Positions 38,440 through 48,068 of a stretch of DNA of 64,000 nucleotides are shown piece by piece. This DNA is from Methanosarcina siciliae T4/M (GTDB lineage: Archaea; Halobacteriota; Methanosarcinia; Methanosarcinales; Methanosarcinaceae): the NCBI RefSeq assembly GCF_000970085.1, contig NZ_CP009506.1, forward strand, positions 1,054,001 through 1,118,000, in the 5' to 3' direction. A program made the translations under genes and the position numbers. A model generated the notes under the pieces. That model searched no databases. It was not told the origin of the DNA and saw nothing but the letters and a program-made list of their open reading frames with translations. Position 1 is the stretch's first letter. Each line of letters starts with the position of its first letter.

Positions 38440-38660
38440 GTAAATTCGTTGATTCATAGGATCGTTAACGTCCGTGATAAAAAATAGAGAATTTGAGGAT
38501 AGTCTTCTTTATTTCGATATATCTTCAAACTCCTTTTGGCTCTACAGATGCTGCCAAAGTTTCATCATACTGGCGGAGGTGTTAGGGCTTAACCTGTAGA
38601 GGTGAAGGAGATGATTCGGATGAGTTGGAGGAGAAGAGCTAGAGGGAAGAGGCGGATATG

Positions 38661-39130
38661 TCCTAGATTCGGCAGGTTAACGTAATTATAGATAGATATT
38701 TTCATATTTCTCTCCCATTAGACCCAGTATCTTCCAGTGAATCTCCTCCATATTCAATATTTCTGACTTCATTTGTCCTTCTTTAGCGTTTTCAGGTTCA
38801 GATTTGCAGTTAGTAGTTCCTTTGCCTCGGTAATTGTTGCAGGAACACGACTGATCCGGAATGACTTTCTCATATTCTTAATTTTGTTGTCTGTGTAAAA
38901 GGAACTATCAGCGACGTAGTAAACTTCGCTTTCAGGTCTTAAAACTGATTTGAGAGACTTGATCACTTCCAGAACAGGAATAGGTAGATGAGTCATGTTG
39001 TGAGGTTCTCGCAACCAGAAAAAGGGAGTGGGCTTATTTCGGTATCTTTTAGATATCGAACTAATCCCAAAACTAAAAATTACGTCTTTATGTTTCGGAC
39101 TTAGAATTATCAATTGACCTACCGATCAGG
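38661..39130 (-). pseudogene. IS1634-family transposase fragment
   Basis: The end motif CCTAGATTCGGCAGGT at 38662-38677 matches one end of the relic at 19228, and the sequence next to it matches that relic's 3' end in reverse orientation (ATTATAGAT, TTTTCATATTTCTC, CCTCCATATTCAAT-type blocks). The frame at 38769-39113 reads LEVIKSLKSVLRPESEVYYV, ADSSFYTDNKIKNM and FRISRVPATITEAKELL, the central region of this family. Both ends of the gene are missing. Confidence 0.7.
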
Positions 39131-39224
39131 AAAACATCTACAAAATTCATATGAATTGATGGATGAAGTTGGTTTTGGGATCGGCTCATCCTAAAAACTC
39201 TAGGCCAAGATCTGAACATCCCAG

Positions 39225-39254
39225 TTCAGCGGCGGCGATAAGCCATCCGCTGAA
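39225..39254 (-). terminator. Hairpin downstream of katG
   Basis: TTCAGCGG (39225-39232) and CCGCTGAA (39247-39254) form an 8-bp GC-rich stem with a 14-base loop, about 67 bases after the katG stop. It resembles a bacterial terminator stem, though no T-run follows directly. Confidence 0.4.
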
Positions 39255-39320
39255 ATTGGTTGTTAGCTGGCCGTTTTTTCTCTGCTCTGTAAGAAGTCCT
39301 TGAAGACGTTTATGCTACGA

Positions 39321-41519
39321 TCAGGCGAGGTCGAAGCGATCAAGGTTCATTACCTTGGCCCAGGCCGCCACGAAGTCCTGGACAAACTTCTGCTGCGCGT
39401 CTGCGCTTCCGTAAACCTCGGCTAGGGCCCGGAGCTGGGAGTTAGAACCGAAGATGAGATCAACACGCGAGCCGGTCCACTTGACTTCGCCAGTCTTGCG
39501 ATCGCATCCTTCAAACATGTCCTTTGCGTCCGATACCGCCTTCCACTCCGTTTCTATGTCGAGAAGGTTCACGAAGAAGTCATTGGTTAGAGCTTCCGGC
39601 TTCTGGGTAAAAACGCCATGCTGGGTCTGTCCGAAGTTGGTATTCAGCACGCGCATACCACCAACGAGCACCGTCATCTCGGGAGCGGTCAACGTCAGCA
39701 ATTGCGCCTTGTCAACCAGCAACGCCTCAGCTGATACGGTGTATTGGGCCTTGAGGTAGTTGCGGAAGCCATCCGCGAGCGGTTCGAGCAAGGCGAAGGA
39801 GGCAACATCAGTCTGCTCCTGCGAGGCATCCATCCGCCCCGGCAAGAAGGGAACAGTCACATCATGACCGGCATTCTTCGCAGCCTGCTCGACGCCTGCA
39901 CAACCAGCCAGAACTATCAGGTCAGCAAGCGAGACCTTCTTGCCGCCGGAGGCCGCGCTGTTAAACTCGCTCTGGATACCTTCGAGAGTGTTCAGCACTT
40001 TCGCCAGTTCGGCTGGCTGGTTTACTTCCCAATCCTTCTGTGGGGCGAGGCGAATTCGTGCACCATTCGCACCGCCACGCTTGTCGGAGCCACGGAAGGT
40101 GGACGCCGACGCCCAGGCGGTCGAAACCAGTTGCGAGATTGATAGCCCAGAGGCGAGGATCCTGTCCTTGAGGGAGGAAATGTCCTTCTCATCGATCAAC
40201 TTGTGATTGACTGCGGGGATAGGGTCTTGCCAGATGAGCTCTTCGGCAGGAACTTCCGGGCCAAGATAGCGGGTGCGCGGACCCATATCGCGGTGCGTTA
40301 GCTTAAACCATGCGCGGGCGAATGCATCTGCTAATTGATCCGGGTTCTCGTAGAAGTGCCTTGAAATCTTTTCGTAGGCGGGGTCGAATCTCAAGGAAAG
40401 ATCAGTGGTCAGCATGGTTGGCATATGACGCTTGGAAGGGTCATGGGCATCAGGAATCATGCCGGTGCCTGCACCATCCTTCGGTTGCCACTGATATGCA
40501 CCGGCCGGGCTCTTCGTCAGTTCCCATTCGTAGCTGAACAGGATCCTGAAGAAGTTGTTACTCCATCTCGTTGGCGTGTTGGTCCAGGTGACCTCCAGCC
40601 CGCTGGTGATTGTGTCCCCTCCTTTGCCGGTGCCAAAGCTACTCTTCCAACCGAGGCCTTGCTCCTCGATACCGGCCGCTTCTGGCTCAGGTCCTACATG
40701 GGACGCAGGGCCGGCACCGTGGGTTTTTCCGAAGGCGTGGCCGCCAGCGATGAGCGCAACGGTCTCTTCGTCGTTCATGGCCATGCGAGCGAAAACCTCA
40801 CGGATATCTTTGGCCGCCTCTATTGGATCCGGGTTGCCGTTCGGCCCTTCCGGATTGACATAGATCAGTCCCATCTGCACGGCAGCGAGTGGATTTTCGA
40901 GGTCCCGGTCGCCGGTGTAGCGTTCATCACCCCCCAACCACGTGTCCTCAGAGCCCCAATAGACGTCCTGATCCGGCTCCCAGACGTCCTCGCGACCGCC
41001 TCCGAAACCAAATGTTTTGAATCCCATAGTTTCCATGGCGACGTTGCCCGCAAGAATCATAAGGTCGGCCCATGAAATTTTCCGGCCATACTTCTGCTTG
41101 ATCGGCCAGAGCAAGCGACGCGCTTTGTCCAGGTTGACGTTGTCCGGCCAACTGTTGAGCGGCGCGAAGCGTTGCTGGCCTCTACCGCCACCGCCGCGGC
41201 CGTCACCGGCGCGATAAGTGCCTGCGCTGTGCCACGCCATGCGAATGAGTAAAGGGCCATAATGGCCAAAATCCGCCGGCCACCAGTCCTGCGAATCGGT
41301 CATCAGCTCCGCAAGATCTTTTTTCACAGCCGCTAGATCAAGGCTCTTGAACTCTTTCGCGTAGTTGAAGCCCTCTCCCATCGGGTTGGACTTGGGGGAA
41401 TGCTGGTGCAGGATCTCGATCTTCAACTGGTTCGGCCACCAATCGCGGTTCGATGTGCCTCTGCCGGTTTCTAGTTTGCTTGTTCTGTCCATTACAGAAT
41501 TCTTTCTGTCGTCAGTCAT
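39321..41519 (-). CDS. katG: Catalase-peroxidase KatG
   Basis: About 732 residues, the usual KatG length, with two peroxidase-like domains. Distal haem pocket RMAWHSAGTYR with R98, W101 and H102 (numbered from the longest start at 41534), proximal ligand His in AGGHAFGKTHG, and the Met-Tyr-Trp adduct residues: W101, the Tyr in GLIYVNPEGPNG and a Met in FARMAMNDE. It breaks down hydrogen peroxide. ATG 41519 with GGTGGG upstream is preferred. The gene is visibly more GC-rich than its surroundings and its protein resembles bacterial KatG, so horizontal transfer is likely. It is divergent from a PerR-type regulator. Confidence 0.95.
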   Translation of the reverse strand: MTDDRKNSVMDRTSKLETGRGTSNRDWWPNQLKIEILHQHSPKSNPMGEGFNYAKEFKSLDLAAVKKDLAELMTDSQDWWPADFGHYGPLLIRMAWHSAGTYRAGDGRGGGGRGQQRFAPLNSWPDNVNLDKARRLLWPIKQKYGRKISWADLMILAGNVAMETMGFKTFGFGGGREDVWEPDQDVYWGSEDTWLGGDERYTGDRDLENPLAAVQMGLIYVNPEGPNGNPDPIEAAKDIREVFARMAMNDEETVALIAGGHAFGKTHGAGPASHVGPEPEAAGIEEQGLGWKSSFGTGKGGDTITSGLEVTWTNTPTRWSNNFFRILFSYEWELTKSPAGAYQWQPKDGAGTGMIPDAHDPSKRHMPTMLTTDLSLRFDPAYEKISRHFYENPDQLADAFARAWFKLTHRDMGPRTRYLGPEVPAEELIWQDPIPAVNHKLIDEKDISSLKDRILASGLSISQLVSTAWASASTFRGSDKRGGANGARIRLAPQKDWEVNQPAELAKVLNTLEGIQSEFNSAASGGKKVSLADLIVLAGCAGVEQAAKNAGHDVTVPFLPGRMDASQEQTDVASFALLEPLADGFRNYLKAQYTVSAEALLVDKAQLLTLTAPEMTVLVGGMRVLNTNFGQTQHGVFTQKPEALTNDFFVNLLDIETEWKAVSDAKDMFEGCDRKTGEVKWTGSRVDLIFGSNSQLRALAEVYGSADAQQKFVQDFVAAWAKVMNLDRFDLA

Positions 41520-41693
41520 AACGTTACCCACCATTGATTAAAAATTCAAGACCAAATATCCAGTAGCAATCTCTTCAATCTTGTCTCTTCTTGGAAGAAG
41601 AGAGTGCCGATTACTAGAAAGCTTAATTTTGGTCCGCGTTACGAGAGCTTGAAATTCTCACATGCTGTTTTGCGATGTCCAATTTGTAATCTT

Positions 41694-41828
41694 TTAAGGT
41701 ATGAACGATCTAAGCTTTTTTATTAAATCATCATAATCCAGCTCATGTAAAGTCCATCCAATATTCTTCCAAACCTTCATCCTCTTGTCGACTTTGCCTT
41801 TCCAATACTGGAAGTTCACTTTAGGCAT
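41694..41828 (-). CDS. Possible 44-residue small protein upstream of katG
   Basis: ATG 41828 to TAA 41694, reading MPKVNFQYWKGKVDKRMKVW and then KNIGWTLHELDYDDLIKKL, RSFIP. A CGGAGTAGAG stretch lies directly before the start. Basic, with four Trp-containing or aromatic positions. Unknown function; it may also be a fragment of a larger lost gene. It lies between katG and perR on the katG strand. Confidence 0.35.
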   Translation of the reverse strand: MPKVNFQYWKGKVDKRMKVWKNIGWTLHELDYDDLIKKLRSFIP

Positions 41829-41939
41829 CTCTACTCCGATTCTGCCTATATCCCCCTTTTAACCATTACTAATTGTTTACTATCCTTGTATTCCGTTTAA
41901 TAATCAACTTCTATAACCATGGATATCTATTTAATATTG

Positions 41940-41955
41940 ATTATTACGTAATAAT
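41940..41955. promoter_or_regulatory. Perfect 16-bp palindrome, candidate PerR/Fur box
   Basis: ATTATTACGTAATAAT is a perfect palindrome ending five bases before the perR start. Fur-family boxes are AT-rich inverted repeats of similar length (PerR consensus TTATAATNATTATAA). It covers the probable transcription start and ribosome region of perR, which suggests autoregulation. The katG start is 421 bases away, so control of katG would need another site. Confidence 0.55.
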
Positions 41956-41960
41956 GAACT

Positions 41961-42413
41961 ATGACTAGCCTTCAGGACTCAGACTCATACATAATCAAAG
42001 CTCTCCGCGGAAAAGGATACAAGGCTACGCCCCAGAGAATAGCGATCGGTCGATTTGTTCTCCACAATCATGCCCACCCAACGGCTCAGAGAATTTATAA
42101 CGAAGTCAAGAAAATCTATCCAACAGTCAGTCTTGCAACAGTTTATAAAACGATTCAAATCTTGAAAGATGTTGGTTTGATCCAGGAACTGAATTTAGAG
42201 AAAGATCAGGCCAGATTTGATCCCAATATGGAGCCACATGCCCATCTGGTTTGCCTCCAGTGCAAAAGCATCAGTGACTGCACAGACCCGATGATTTCTG
42301 AAATTGTGGACCGGATGTCAAATAAAGCGGATTTTTCTGCTGGGGAATGGAATTTTGACGTATATGGCATTTGCAGCAACTGCAGACTGAAAAAAAGTTT
42401 ATGTGACAAGTAG
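41961..42413 (+). CDS. perR: Fur-family regulator, PerR type
   Basis: A 150-residue Fur-family repressor. An N-terminal winged helix (KATPQRIAIG, YPTVSLATVYKTIQILKDVG) is followed by a dimerisation domain. Residues align with PerR: regulatory metal ligands H39, D87, H93, H95, D106, and structural zinc Cys at C98, C101, C138, C141. Asp at position 87 is the PerR-type residue (Fur usually has Glu), so peroxide sensing by His oxidation is likely. It is divergent from katG, its probable target, and carries a palindrome just before its start. Confidence 0.88.
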   Translation: MTSLQDSDSYIIKALRGKGYKATPQRIAIGRFVLHNHAHPTAQRIYNEVKKIYPTVSLATVYKTIQILKDVGLIQELNLEKDQARFDPNMEPHAHLVCLQCKSISDCTDPMISEIVDRMSNKADFSAGEWNFDVYGICSNCRLKKSLCDK

Positions 42414-42553
42414 AAAAGGAAAAATTGTTGGGTAATTATTCAACTGCCAATAAATAATGAGGTTTCAGGTTTACCTTTCTAATTTTTTCAAGGCAGTCTT
42501 CAAAACTACAAACATTTGAAACTATTTATTAAGTTAAATGATTACAAATATAG
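42414..42553. other. Intergenic region after perR
   Basis: No gene seen; it leads into an IS630 remnant. Confidence 0.35.
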
Positions 42554-42850
42554 TCACCACTTTAAATAATGCGACATTTTGTGCGTGAATACATGCTTCT
42601 CCCAAAACTCATCGAGTTCTTCTTTTAATACTTTAAGATTCTTGAATAATTTTATTGACGTTAACTCTTATCTTGTCGTTTTCCAACAATATTCAGTTGG
42701 GTTCCTATCTGGAGTAACTGGAGGGAACAGTAATATTTGCAACCAGTATTTGTTATTTTGAAAGAATCCTCTTGCTTTTTTCGACTTATTCCAGGTTGCT
42801 CTGTCCAGTAGATGAAATATCTTTCTTCCTATATCTTTTTTAAACTTTAT
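42554..42850 (-). pseudogene. IS630-family transposase C-terminal fragment
   Basis: On the minus strand: HLLDRATWNKSKKARGFFQN, WLQILLFPPVTPDRNPTEYC, WKTTR, TAA, ELTSIKLFKNLKVLKEELDE, FWEKHVFTHKMSHYLKW, stop. The PPVTPDRNPTEYCW motif holds the last catalytic acid of Tc1/IS630 transposases. GAA appears to have become TAA after KTTR. The N-terminal half is missing. This is a third IS630 subtype in the window. Confidence 0.7.
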
Positions 42851-42933
42851 GATGGAAATAAAAAAATGAAACGAATAAAAGGAAAAAGACCTTGTTTAGA
42901 GGAATCTTTTTGATACAGGTTTTACGGAGGTTT

Positions 42934-44199
42934 TTAATTTTCCTTCCTGACAGGCAGGGTCTGTCCTCCGTGAGGCATCAGGTGGACCCTTGCATCAGGG
43001 TTTTCTGAAAGGACTGCAGACAGGGCTTCTTCTACACTTGCCATCGGAGTGAAGAAGGCGGTTCTGGCATTATCTCCCGGGAGCTTCGAGACAAGGTAGA
43101 GTTTGAACTTCTTTGCGGCTATTGCAACAATTGCACTCTTGTGTCCTCCGAACTCAAAGCAGTTTTTGAAGCGTTCTATTGCATCGTCCGGAGATTTACA
43201 TTCCCTGTTCCAGCACTCATAAACCTGGTTTCCGATTCCTTCAGCGCATTCGGCTACAAGGATGATAGAGCCACCTTCTTTTACAGCCTGGGTTGCGTTG
43301 TCCAGAGATTTGTTCGCCTGGTAAAGGTTAATATCCTTGGGATAGCCCCCGCAAGAGACGATCACGGCATCTGCGGGCTCTACAGGCACTTTATACATGG
43401 AGTCCACAACTTCGATTCCTTTCCTGTGGGCTTCGATAAAATCTCCGGCAACGGCAGAAACTATTCCTTTTTTGCTATCAAGCACAACATTAAGAATAAA
43501 TTTAAGGCCAAAGATCTTTGCGGCTTCTTCCATATCCTGTCTGACAGGACTGTCAACTCTTCCGGAAACCGCGTTTTCCTCTATCATCATTTTGTGGTTG
43601 GTGAGTACAGATTCCTCGGAACTTACGCCGGGAAGGATAGACTTTGCTCCCCCGCTGTACCCCGCATAGTAATGGAACTCGATTCCTCCTGTCCCGATAA
43701 CAAAATCGGAACCAAGCACTTCTTCAAAGATTTCAACAGGCGTTCCCCTGCTGGTTACCCCTATCCGCCTGCACCTGGAAGTGTCGTGCTGGATGCACCG
43801 GATTTTTTTGTAGATATTCTCCCCAACAAGTTTTTTAGACTCTTCTTCAGTCTGCCGGCGGTGAAGCCCGAGCGCAAAGATAATCGTGATGTGTTCATCT
43901 TTTGCTCCCCCCAGATAAAGCTCGTCAAGGAGAGGAGGAAGTATTTTTGCCGTAGGGGTGGGCCTCGTAACATCGCTTACGATAATTGCAATCCTGGATT
44001 CAGGGTTTATAATCTCGGAAAGTCTCTTGCTTTGTATGGGGTTTTCGAGAGCTTTACGGATTAAAAAAGCCTCATCTTCCTTTTTTTCAGGTTCCGAAGG
44101 CAAAATAAGGCCGGAAATATTTTTTTCCGGAATATTTAGCTCAAAAACCCCACTTCCGAAAGCAAGTGGAATCTTTTTCATATTTGTCGTCATGTTCAT
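42934..44199 (-). CDS. LarA-like nickel-dependent racemase, paralog 1
   Basis: A 421-residue DUF2088/LarA-family protein. Residues matching the nickel-pincer site of lactate racemase are H113 (GLHRRQTEE), H176 and K186 (GIEFHYYAGYSGGAKSILPG) and H202 (LTNHKM). These enzymes racemise or epimerise 2-hydroxyacids with a nickel-pincer cofactor; the substrate here is unknown. LarB, LarC and LarE, which make the cofactor, are not in the window. Its neighbour 117 bases upstream is a paralog; the first 115 codons of both are almost identical in DNA, whereas the rest has diverged. Confidence 0.85.
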   Translation of the reverse strand: MNMTTNMKKIPLAFGSGVFELNIPEKNISGLILPSEPEKKEDEAFLIRKALENPIQSKRLSEIINPESRIAIIVSDVTRPTPTAKILPPLLDELYLGGAKDEHITIIFALGLHRRQTEEESKKLVGENIYKKIRCIQHDTSRCRRIGVTSRGTPVEIFEEVLGSDFVIGTGGIEFHYYAGYSGGAKSILPGVSSEESVLTNHKMMIEENAVSGRVDSPVRQDMEEAAKIFGLKFILNVVLDSKKGIVSAVAGDFIEAHRKGIEVVDSMYKVPVEPADAVIVSCGGYPKDINLYQANKSLDNATQAVKEGGSIILVAECAEGIGNQVYECWNRECKSPDDAIERFKNCFEFGGHKSAIVAIAAKKFKLYLVSKLPGDNARTAFFTPMASVEEALSAVLSENPDARVHLMPHGGQTLPVRKEN

Positions 44200-44315
44200 G
44201 CCGGGAAGTTCTCATTGATAATATAAAATCGTATAGGTAAACAATAGATAAATAGATGTCCGAAATTCTCTTTTACGATTTTCATTTTCGTTACCGGGTT
44301 TACTGAGTTTATCAC

Positions 44316-45584
44316 TTATTTTCGGACAGGCAGGGTCCATCCTCCCTCAGGCATCACATGAATTTTTGCATCGGGATTTTCATCAAGAGTAGCTTCAAGA
44401 GCTTCCTGTATGTTTTTTGCAGGAATGAAAAAAGCTCTTCTGCTTTCCTCCTCGGAAAGTTTTGAAACAATATAGAGTTTAAACTGTTTTGCAGCTTTTG
44501 CAACTATTGCACTCTTATGCCCTCCAAACTCGAAGAAATGCTTGAAGCGTTCTATAGCGTCATCAGGGCTCCTGCACTCCCTGTTCCAGCACTCATAAAC
44601 TTTGTTTCCGATTCCCTCCGCACATTCTGCCACAAGTATGATTGAACCCCCCGTTTTTACAGCAGGGATGGCATTTTCCAGAGCTTTTGTTGCCTGGTAG
44701 AGGTTGATATCTTTAGGAAAGCCACCGCAGGAAACGATTACTGCATCTGCAGGCTCAACATTTATTTTATACATGGAATCCACATATCTTGCCCCTTCCC
44801 TGTGAGCCTGGATGAAATCTCCGGCAACGGCAGCAACGATTTCTTTCCTGCTGTTGATTACCACGTTCAGGATAAATTGAAGCCCTGCAATTCCTGCCGC
44901 TTCTTCGATATCCTTCCTTGCAGGGCTATCGATCCTGCCCGAAAGGGGATCACCTTCGAAGAATTTACTATAATGACTGTGAAATGAAAGTACGGCTTTT
45001 TCCGAACTGACTCCCGGAAGAATAGACTTTCCTCCCCCACCATATCCAGCATAATAATGAAATTCCACAGTTCCTGTACTGATAATCAGGTCTGCGTCCA
45101 AAACCTCTTCAAAGACTTCAACCGGAGTCTCAAAACTTGTTTCCCCTATATGCATGCATCTTTCCCTGTCGTGCTGGACAAAACGAATACTTTTAGAGAT
45201 TTCATCCCCCAGAAGCTTTCTGCACTCCTCCTCAGTCTGCCGGCGGTGAAGCCCGAGCGCAAAGATAATCGTGATGTGTTCATCTTTTGCTCCCCCCAGA
45301 TAAAGCTCGTCAAGGAGAGGAGGAAGTATTTTTGCCGTAGGGGTGGGCCTCGTAACATCGCTTACGATAATTGCAATCCTGGATTCAGGGTTTATAATCT
45401 CGGAAAGTCTCTTGCTTTTTATGGGATTTTCGAGAGCTTTACGGATTAAAAAAGCCTCATCTTCCTTTTTTTCAGGTTCCGAAGGCAAAATAAGGCCGGA
45501 AATATTTTTTTCCGGAATATTTAGCTCAAAAACCCCACTTCCGAAAGCAAGTGGAATCTTTTTCATATTTGTCGTCATGTTCAT
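44316..45584 (-). CDS. LarA-like nickel-dependent racemase, paralog 2
   Basis: A 422-residue LarA-family protein with the same metal-site motifs: GLHRRQTEEE, TVEFHYYAGYGGGGKSILPG and LSFHSHYSKFF. The loop after that last motif is longer and different (KFFEGDPLSGRIDSPARKDI) from paralog 1, suggesting another substrate. The 5' part and the upstream leader are nearly identical to paralog 1, consistent with gene conversion or recent partial duplication. Role likely 2-hydroxyacid racemisation; not proven. Confidence 0.85.
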   Translation of the reverse strand: MNMTTNMKKIPLAFGSGVFELNIPEKNISGLILPSEPEKKEDEAFLIRKALENPIKSKRLSEIINPESRIAIIVSDVTRPTPTAKILPPLLDELYLGGAKDEHITIIFALGLHRRQTEEECRKLLGDEISKSIRFVQHDRERCMHIGETSFETPVEVFEEVLDADLIISTGTVEFHYYAGYGGGGKSILPGVSSEKAVLSFHSHYSKFFEGDPLSGRIDSPARKDIEEAAGIAGLQFILNVVINSRKEIVAAVAGDFIQAHREGARYVDSMYKINVEPADAVIVSCGGFPKDINLYQATKALENAIPAVKTGGSIILVAECAEGIGNKVYECWNRECRSPDDAIERFKHFFEFGGHKSAIVAKAAKQFKLYIVSKLSEEESRRAFFIPAKNIQEALEATLDENPDAKIHVMPEGGWTLPVRK

Positions 45585-46181
45585 GTCGGGGAGTTCGCAT
45601 TGATAATATAAAACCGTATGGTAAACAATAGTAAAACTATGCTTTAAGTACTTTTAAATCTGCGTTTCAAAATCCAAGCTTTCAGTGGTTGTTCCAATAA
45701 CCCTGATGTTTAAACAGACTGAGAGAATCCAGATTATTTTCAGCCAGTTTATTGCTCAAAAATTCCTTCACCCATAGAATACCGTAACTATAAGGATACT
45801 CCCAGGTAATAAAATAATGTTAGCTATAAAGGGGGAAATATTCCAAAGGTTCAAACAGGATCAGCCAATACTTTTTTAATAATGTGTATATAAGAATAAT
45901 TTTTATAAATTTAAACAACAAAACCGGATTTTTCCCAGAATATAAAAACAAAACATTAATTTACAGGTGGTAGTTGATATATTGGAATTTTTCCTGGAAA
46001 ATGGAATTTTCGGATAATGAAAGGAATTATATTTACATCTGGAACCTGAACATTCCAAAACCCCTCTTTAAAAAAAGACATGCAAAGAGCTTGTAGAAGA
46101 TATTTCGAAAGCCTGTTAATCAAAAGCTATAAAAGTTACAGATGAGTGTAGGGGTAAATATAAATTAATTTTGGTGATTTA
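45585..46181. other. Intergenic region between divergent genes
   Basis: No gene seen. AT-rich, with TATA-like stretches near 45880-45930. It separates larA paralog 2 (minus) from the secreted protein (plus). Confidence 0.4.
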
Positions 46182-47972
46182 ATGAAAAATTTAAGTAGTC
46201 TAAAAATGGTTATATTCATACTGCTTATATCAAGTTACCTGTGGATAGGGGGTGCATACGCAACCCCGGCTACGGAGAACTCAAAAACGGTTGAGAATAT
46301 TAATCAGGGAAGTATAATCCTATTTTCACAGAACTACTCTGAAACACATAATTTTCCAGCTAATGTTTTCATCGCATGTGTTCAGAAAGAAAAACCTTAC
46401 GATAAAATATACTCCACAATATATGCAACTCAGGAATCGGAAATGTGTTTAAATAACACTTCAAAAGGGCTGGAGTATACGAATATAAGAGACTCGCCTC
46501 TAATTCCATGCAGTTTGCTTCCAGATATGGACATTATCTCCTGTTTTGGAATCAACGAATACCTGGGACATTTCAAAAGTAATCTGGATATTTTTACTTT
46601 TTGTCAATGTACCTCTGTCCCCATAATTCACTATCTTGAGGAGCCGAGACAGGCCGGAGCCCTGTACATATGCAACCTCACACCAATGGTAAAATGTGCG
46701 TATGAAATCTCGCTGGATGTGTATGCGGATGACCCGCAGAGCTTTGTTGAACTGAATAGCCCGGGTTCAAGACTGTTAATTCAGGAAAGTGAGGGACAGA
46801 CTTTACTTAAAAGCTATTATAGAGGCTCTTCCGGAGAGCTTAAATACCGAAAAATTATTCTTGGTGATGCGTCAGAAAAAACAAATTTCAAAGTTATCTT
46901 TGATGGTATCAATAAAACAAACACCATTTACACACAGAACGGCAGTTTCATAGTTACCCCGTTCTATAACCTTGGTCGGCAACAGCTGCCCTATATCGAT
47001 TTTTCAAACGGGTATATCAAGTTCACTTCATTTATCCTTGGAGAAGGAACCTATTTTGACGTTGACATTTACAGCATAAACCAGACCGCAGAGAGAAAAC
47101 TTATAACCGCAATCGGGGACAAGAAGCTAATCCCGTTCGGGCTTGACGGACCTTTGCCATTGAACACGACAGGAGAAGGAATCGAATACCTGAACAGTAA
47201 AGGATATAGAGGTACGATGTGGTTTGATAAGGGGATGTGTGAGAAGGCAAATGATACATACATTGCTTACCTGCGCGACCTGGTTGTTAACGATTCCTGG
47301 GAAGTTGGCATACACTATACAAAGGAGTTAAACAGCCTTCCACTTGAAGAAGCATACAGAGTTATGGATGAAGAATACGCATACGTGTATGATAAAATCG
47401 GCCAGCCACCTACAAGCTGCTGCTGCCTGAGAAACCGGGATAACTTTACGCATGCAATCTATGCATACGAAAACATGGGAATGACCTGGAGAAACGGAGA
47501 TGCAGCAATTCACGCGGAAAAGGAAGTAGGAAACCTGTACGATGACACATGGGAATGGTGGGAGGCAGCGTCAAAAGCAGGCATGTCATATCCGGTGTTC
47601 TCCCATCAGCTCGATGTGGAACCTGCAATAAAATACTCAATAAGCCGCTCGAAGTTCCGGGAATGGGTGGATAACTACTACGCAAACAACATGACCATTG
47701 TGTCATTTTATGAATATAACCAGATAAGCCGCAATACATACGATGCAAGCTTTGAAAACCTGCAGTACGATGAGAACCTGCTTTCTTTCGACGCACATAC
47801 AAATGGTTTCAAGGCTCTTGTAAACATAAATATTCCTGCAGGAAACGACACACAGGTCTATGACATCACACTCGAAAAGTACCTTGACTATGAAACCGAA
47901 CAGGATAGGTCAATTAATTTCTGGGTTGAAGATGGCCATAATTATGAAGTATATATAAACGGAGTTGAATAA
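46182..47972 (+). CDS. Large secreted protein with deacetylase-like domain
   Basis: A 596-residue exported protein. Signal peptide LKMVIFILLISSYLWIGGAY. More than ten N-x-[ST] sequons suggest glycosylation at the cell surface. The C-terminal half (about 305-535) has features of polysaccharide-deacetylase-like folds: AIGDKKLIPFGLDGPLPL, GYRGTMWFDKGMCEKAND, VVNDSWEVGIHYTKELN, NMGMTWRNGD, VFSHQLDVEP, but the usual metal-binding triad is not obvious, so catalysis is uncertain. An unusual SCCC motif and several further Cys occur. The N-terminal half has no recognised domain. A good hairpin follows the gene. Confidence 0.65.
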   Translation: MKNLSSLKMVIFILLISSYLWIGGAYATPATENSKTVENINQGSIILFSQNYSETHNFPANVFIACVQKEKPYDKIYSTIYATQESEMCLNNTSKGLEYTNIRDSPLIPCSLLPDMDIISCFGINEYLGHFKSNLDIFTFCQCTSVPIIHYLEEPRQAGALYICNLTPMVKCAYEISLDVYADDPQSFVELNSPGSRLLIQESEGQTLLKSYYRGSSGELKYRKIILGDASEKTNFKVIFDGINKTNTIYTQNGSFIVTPFYNLGRQQLPYIDFSNGYIKFTSFILGEGTYFDVDIYSINQTAERKLITAIGDKKLIPFGLDGPLPLNTTGEGIEYLNSKGYRGTMWFDKGMCEKANDTYIAYLRDLVVNDSWEVGIHYTKELNSLPLEEAYRVMDEEYAYVYDKIGQPPTSCCCLRNRDNFTHAIYAYENMGMTWRNGDAAIHAEKEVGNLYDDTWEWWEAASKAGMSYPVFSHQLDVEPAIKYSISRSKFREWVDNYYANNMTIVSFYEYNQISRNTYDASFENLQYDENLLSFDAHTNGFKALVNINIPAGNDTQVYDITLEKYLDYETEQDRSINFWVEDGHNYEVYINGVE

Positions 47973-48019
47973 ACAAAGTTGAGTGAAGTATAAAATTCCA
48001 ACAAGAAGTCTAACCGTAG

Positions 48020-48068
48020 AGGCACAAAAAAGAAGGCAGGTATAACTTCTTTGTACCTGTCTGTGCCT
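48020..48068 (+). terminator. Two-part hairpin after the secreted protein gene
   Basis: AGGCACA (48020-48026) pairs with TGTGCCT (48062-48068), and inside it CAGGTA (48037-48042) pairs with TACCTG (48054-48059). It begins 48 bases after the stop and is followed by a T-rich stretch. Confidence 0.55.

Noticed and set aside
40425..41075. Plus-strand frame of 216 codons
   Set aside because: Antisense shadow of the GC-rich katG gene.
43141..44064. Plus-strand frame of 307 codons
   Set aside because: Antisense to the first LarA-like gene, with no motifs.
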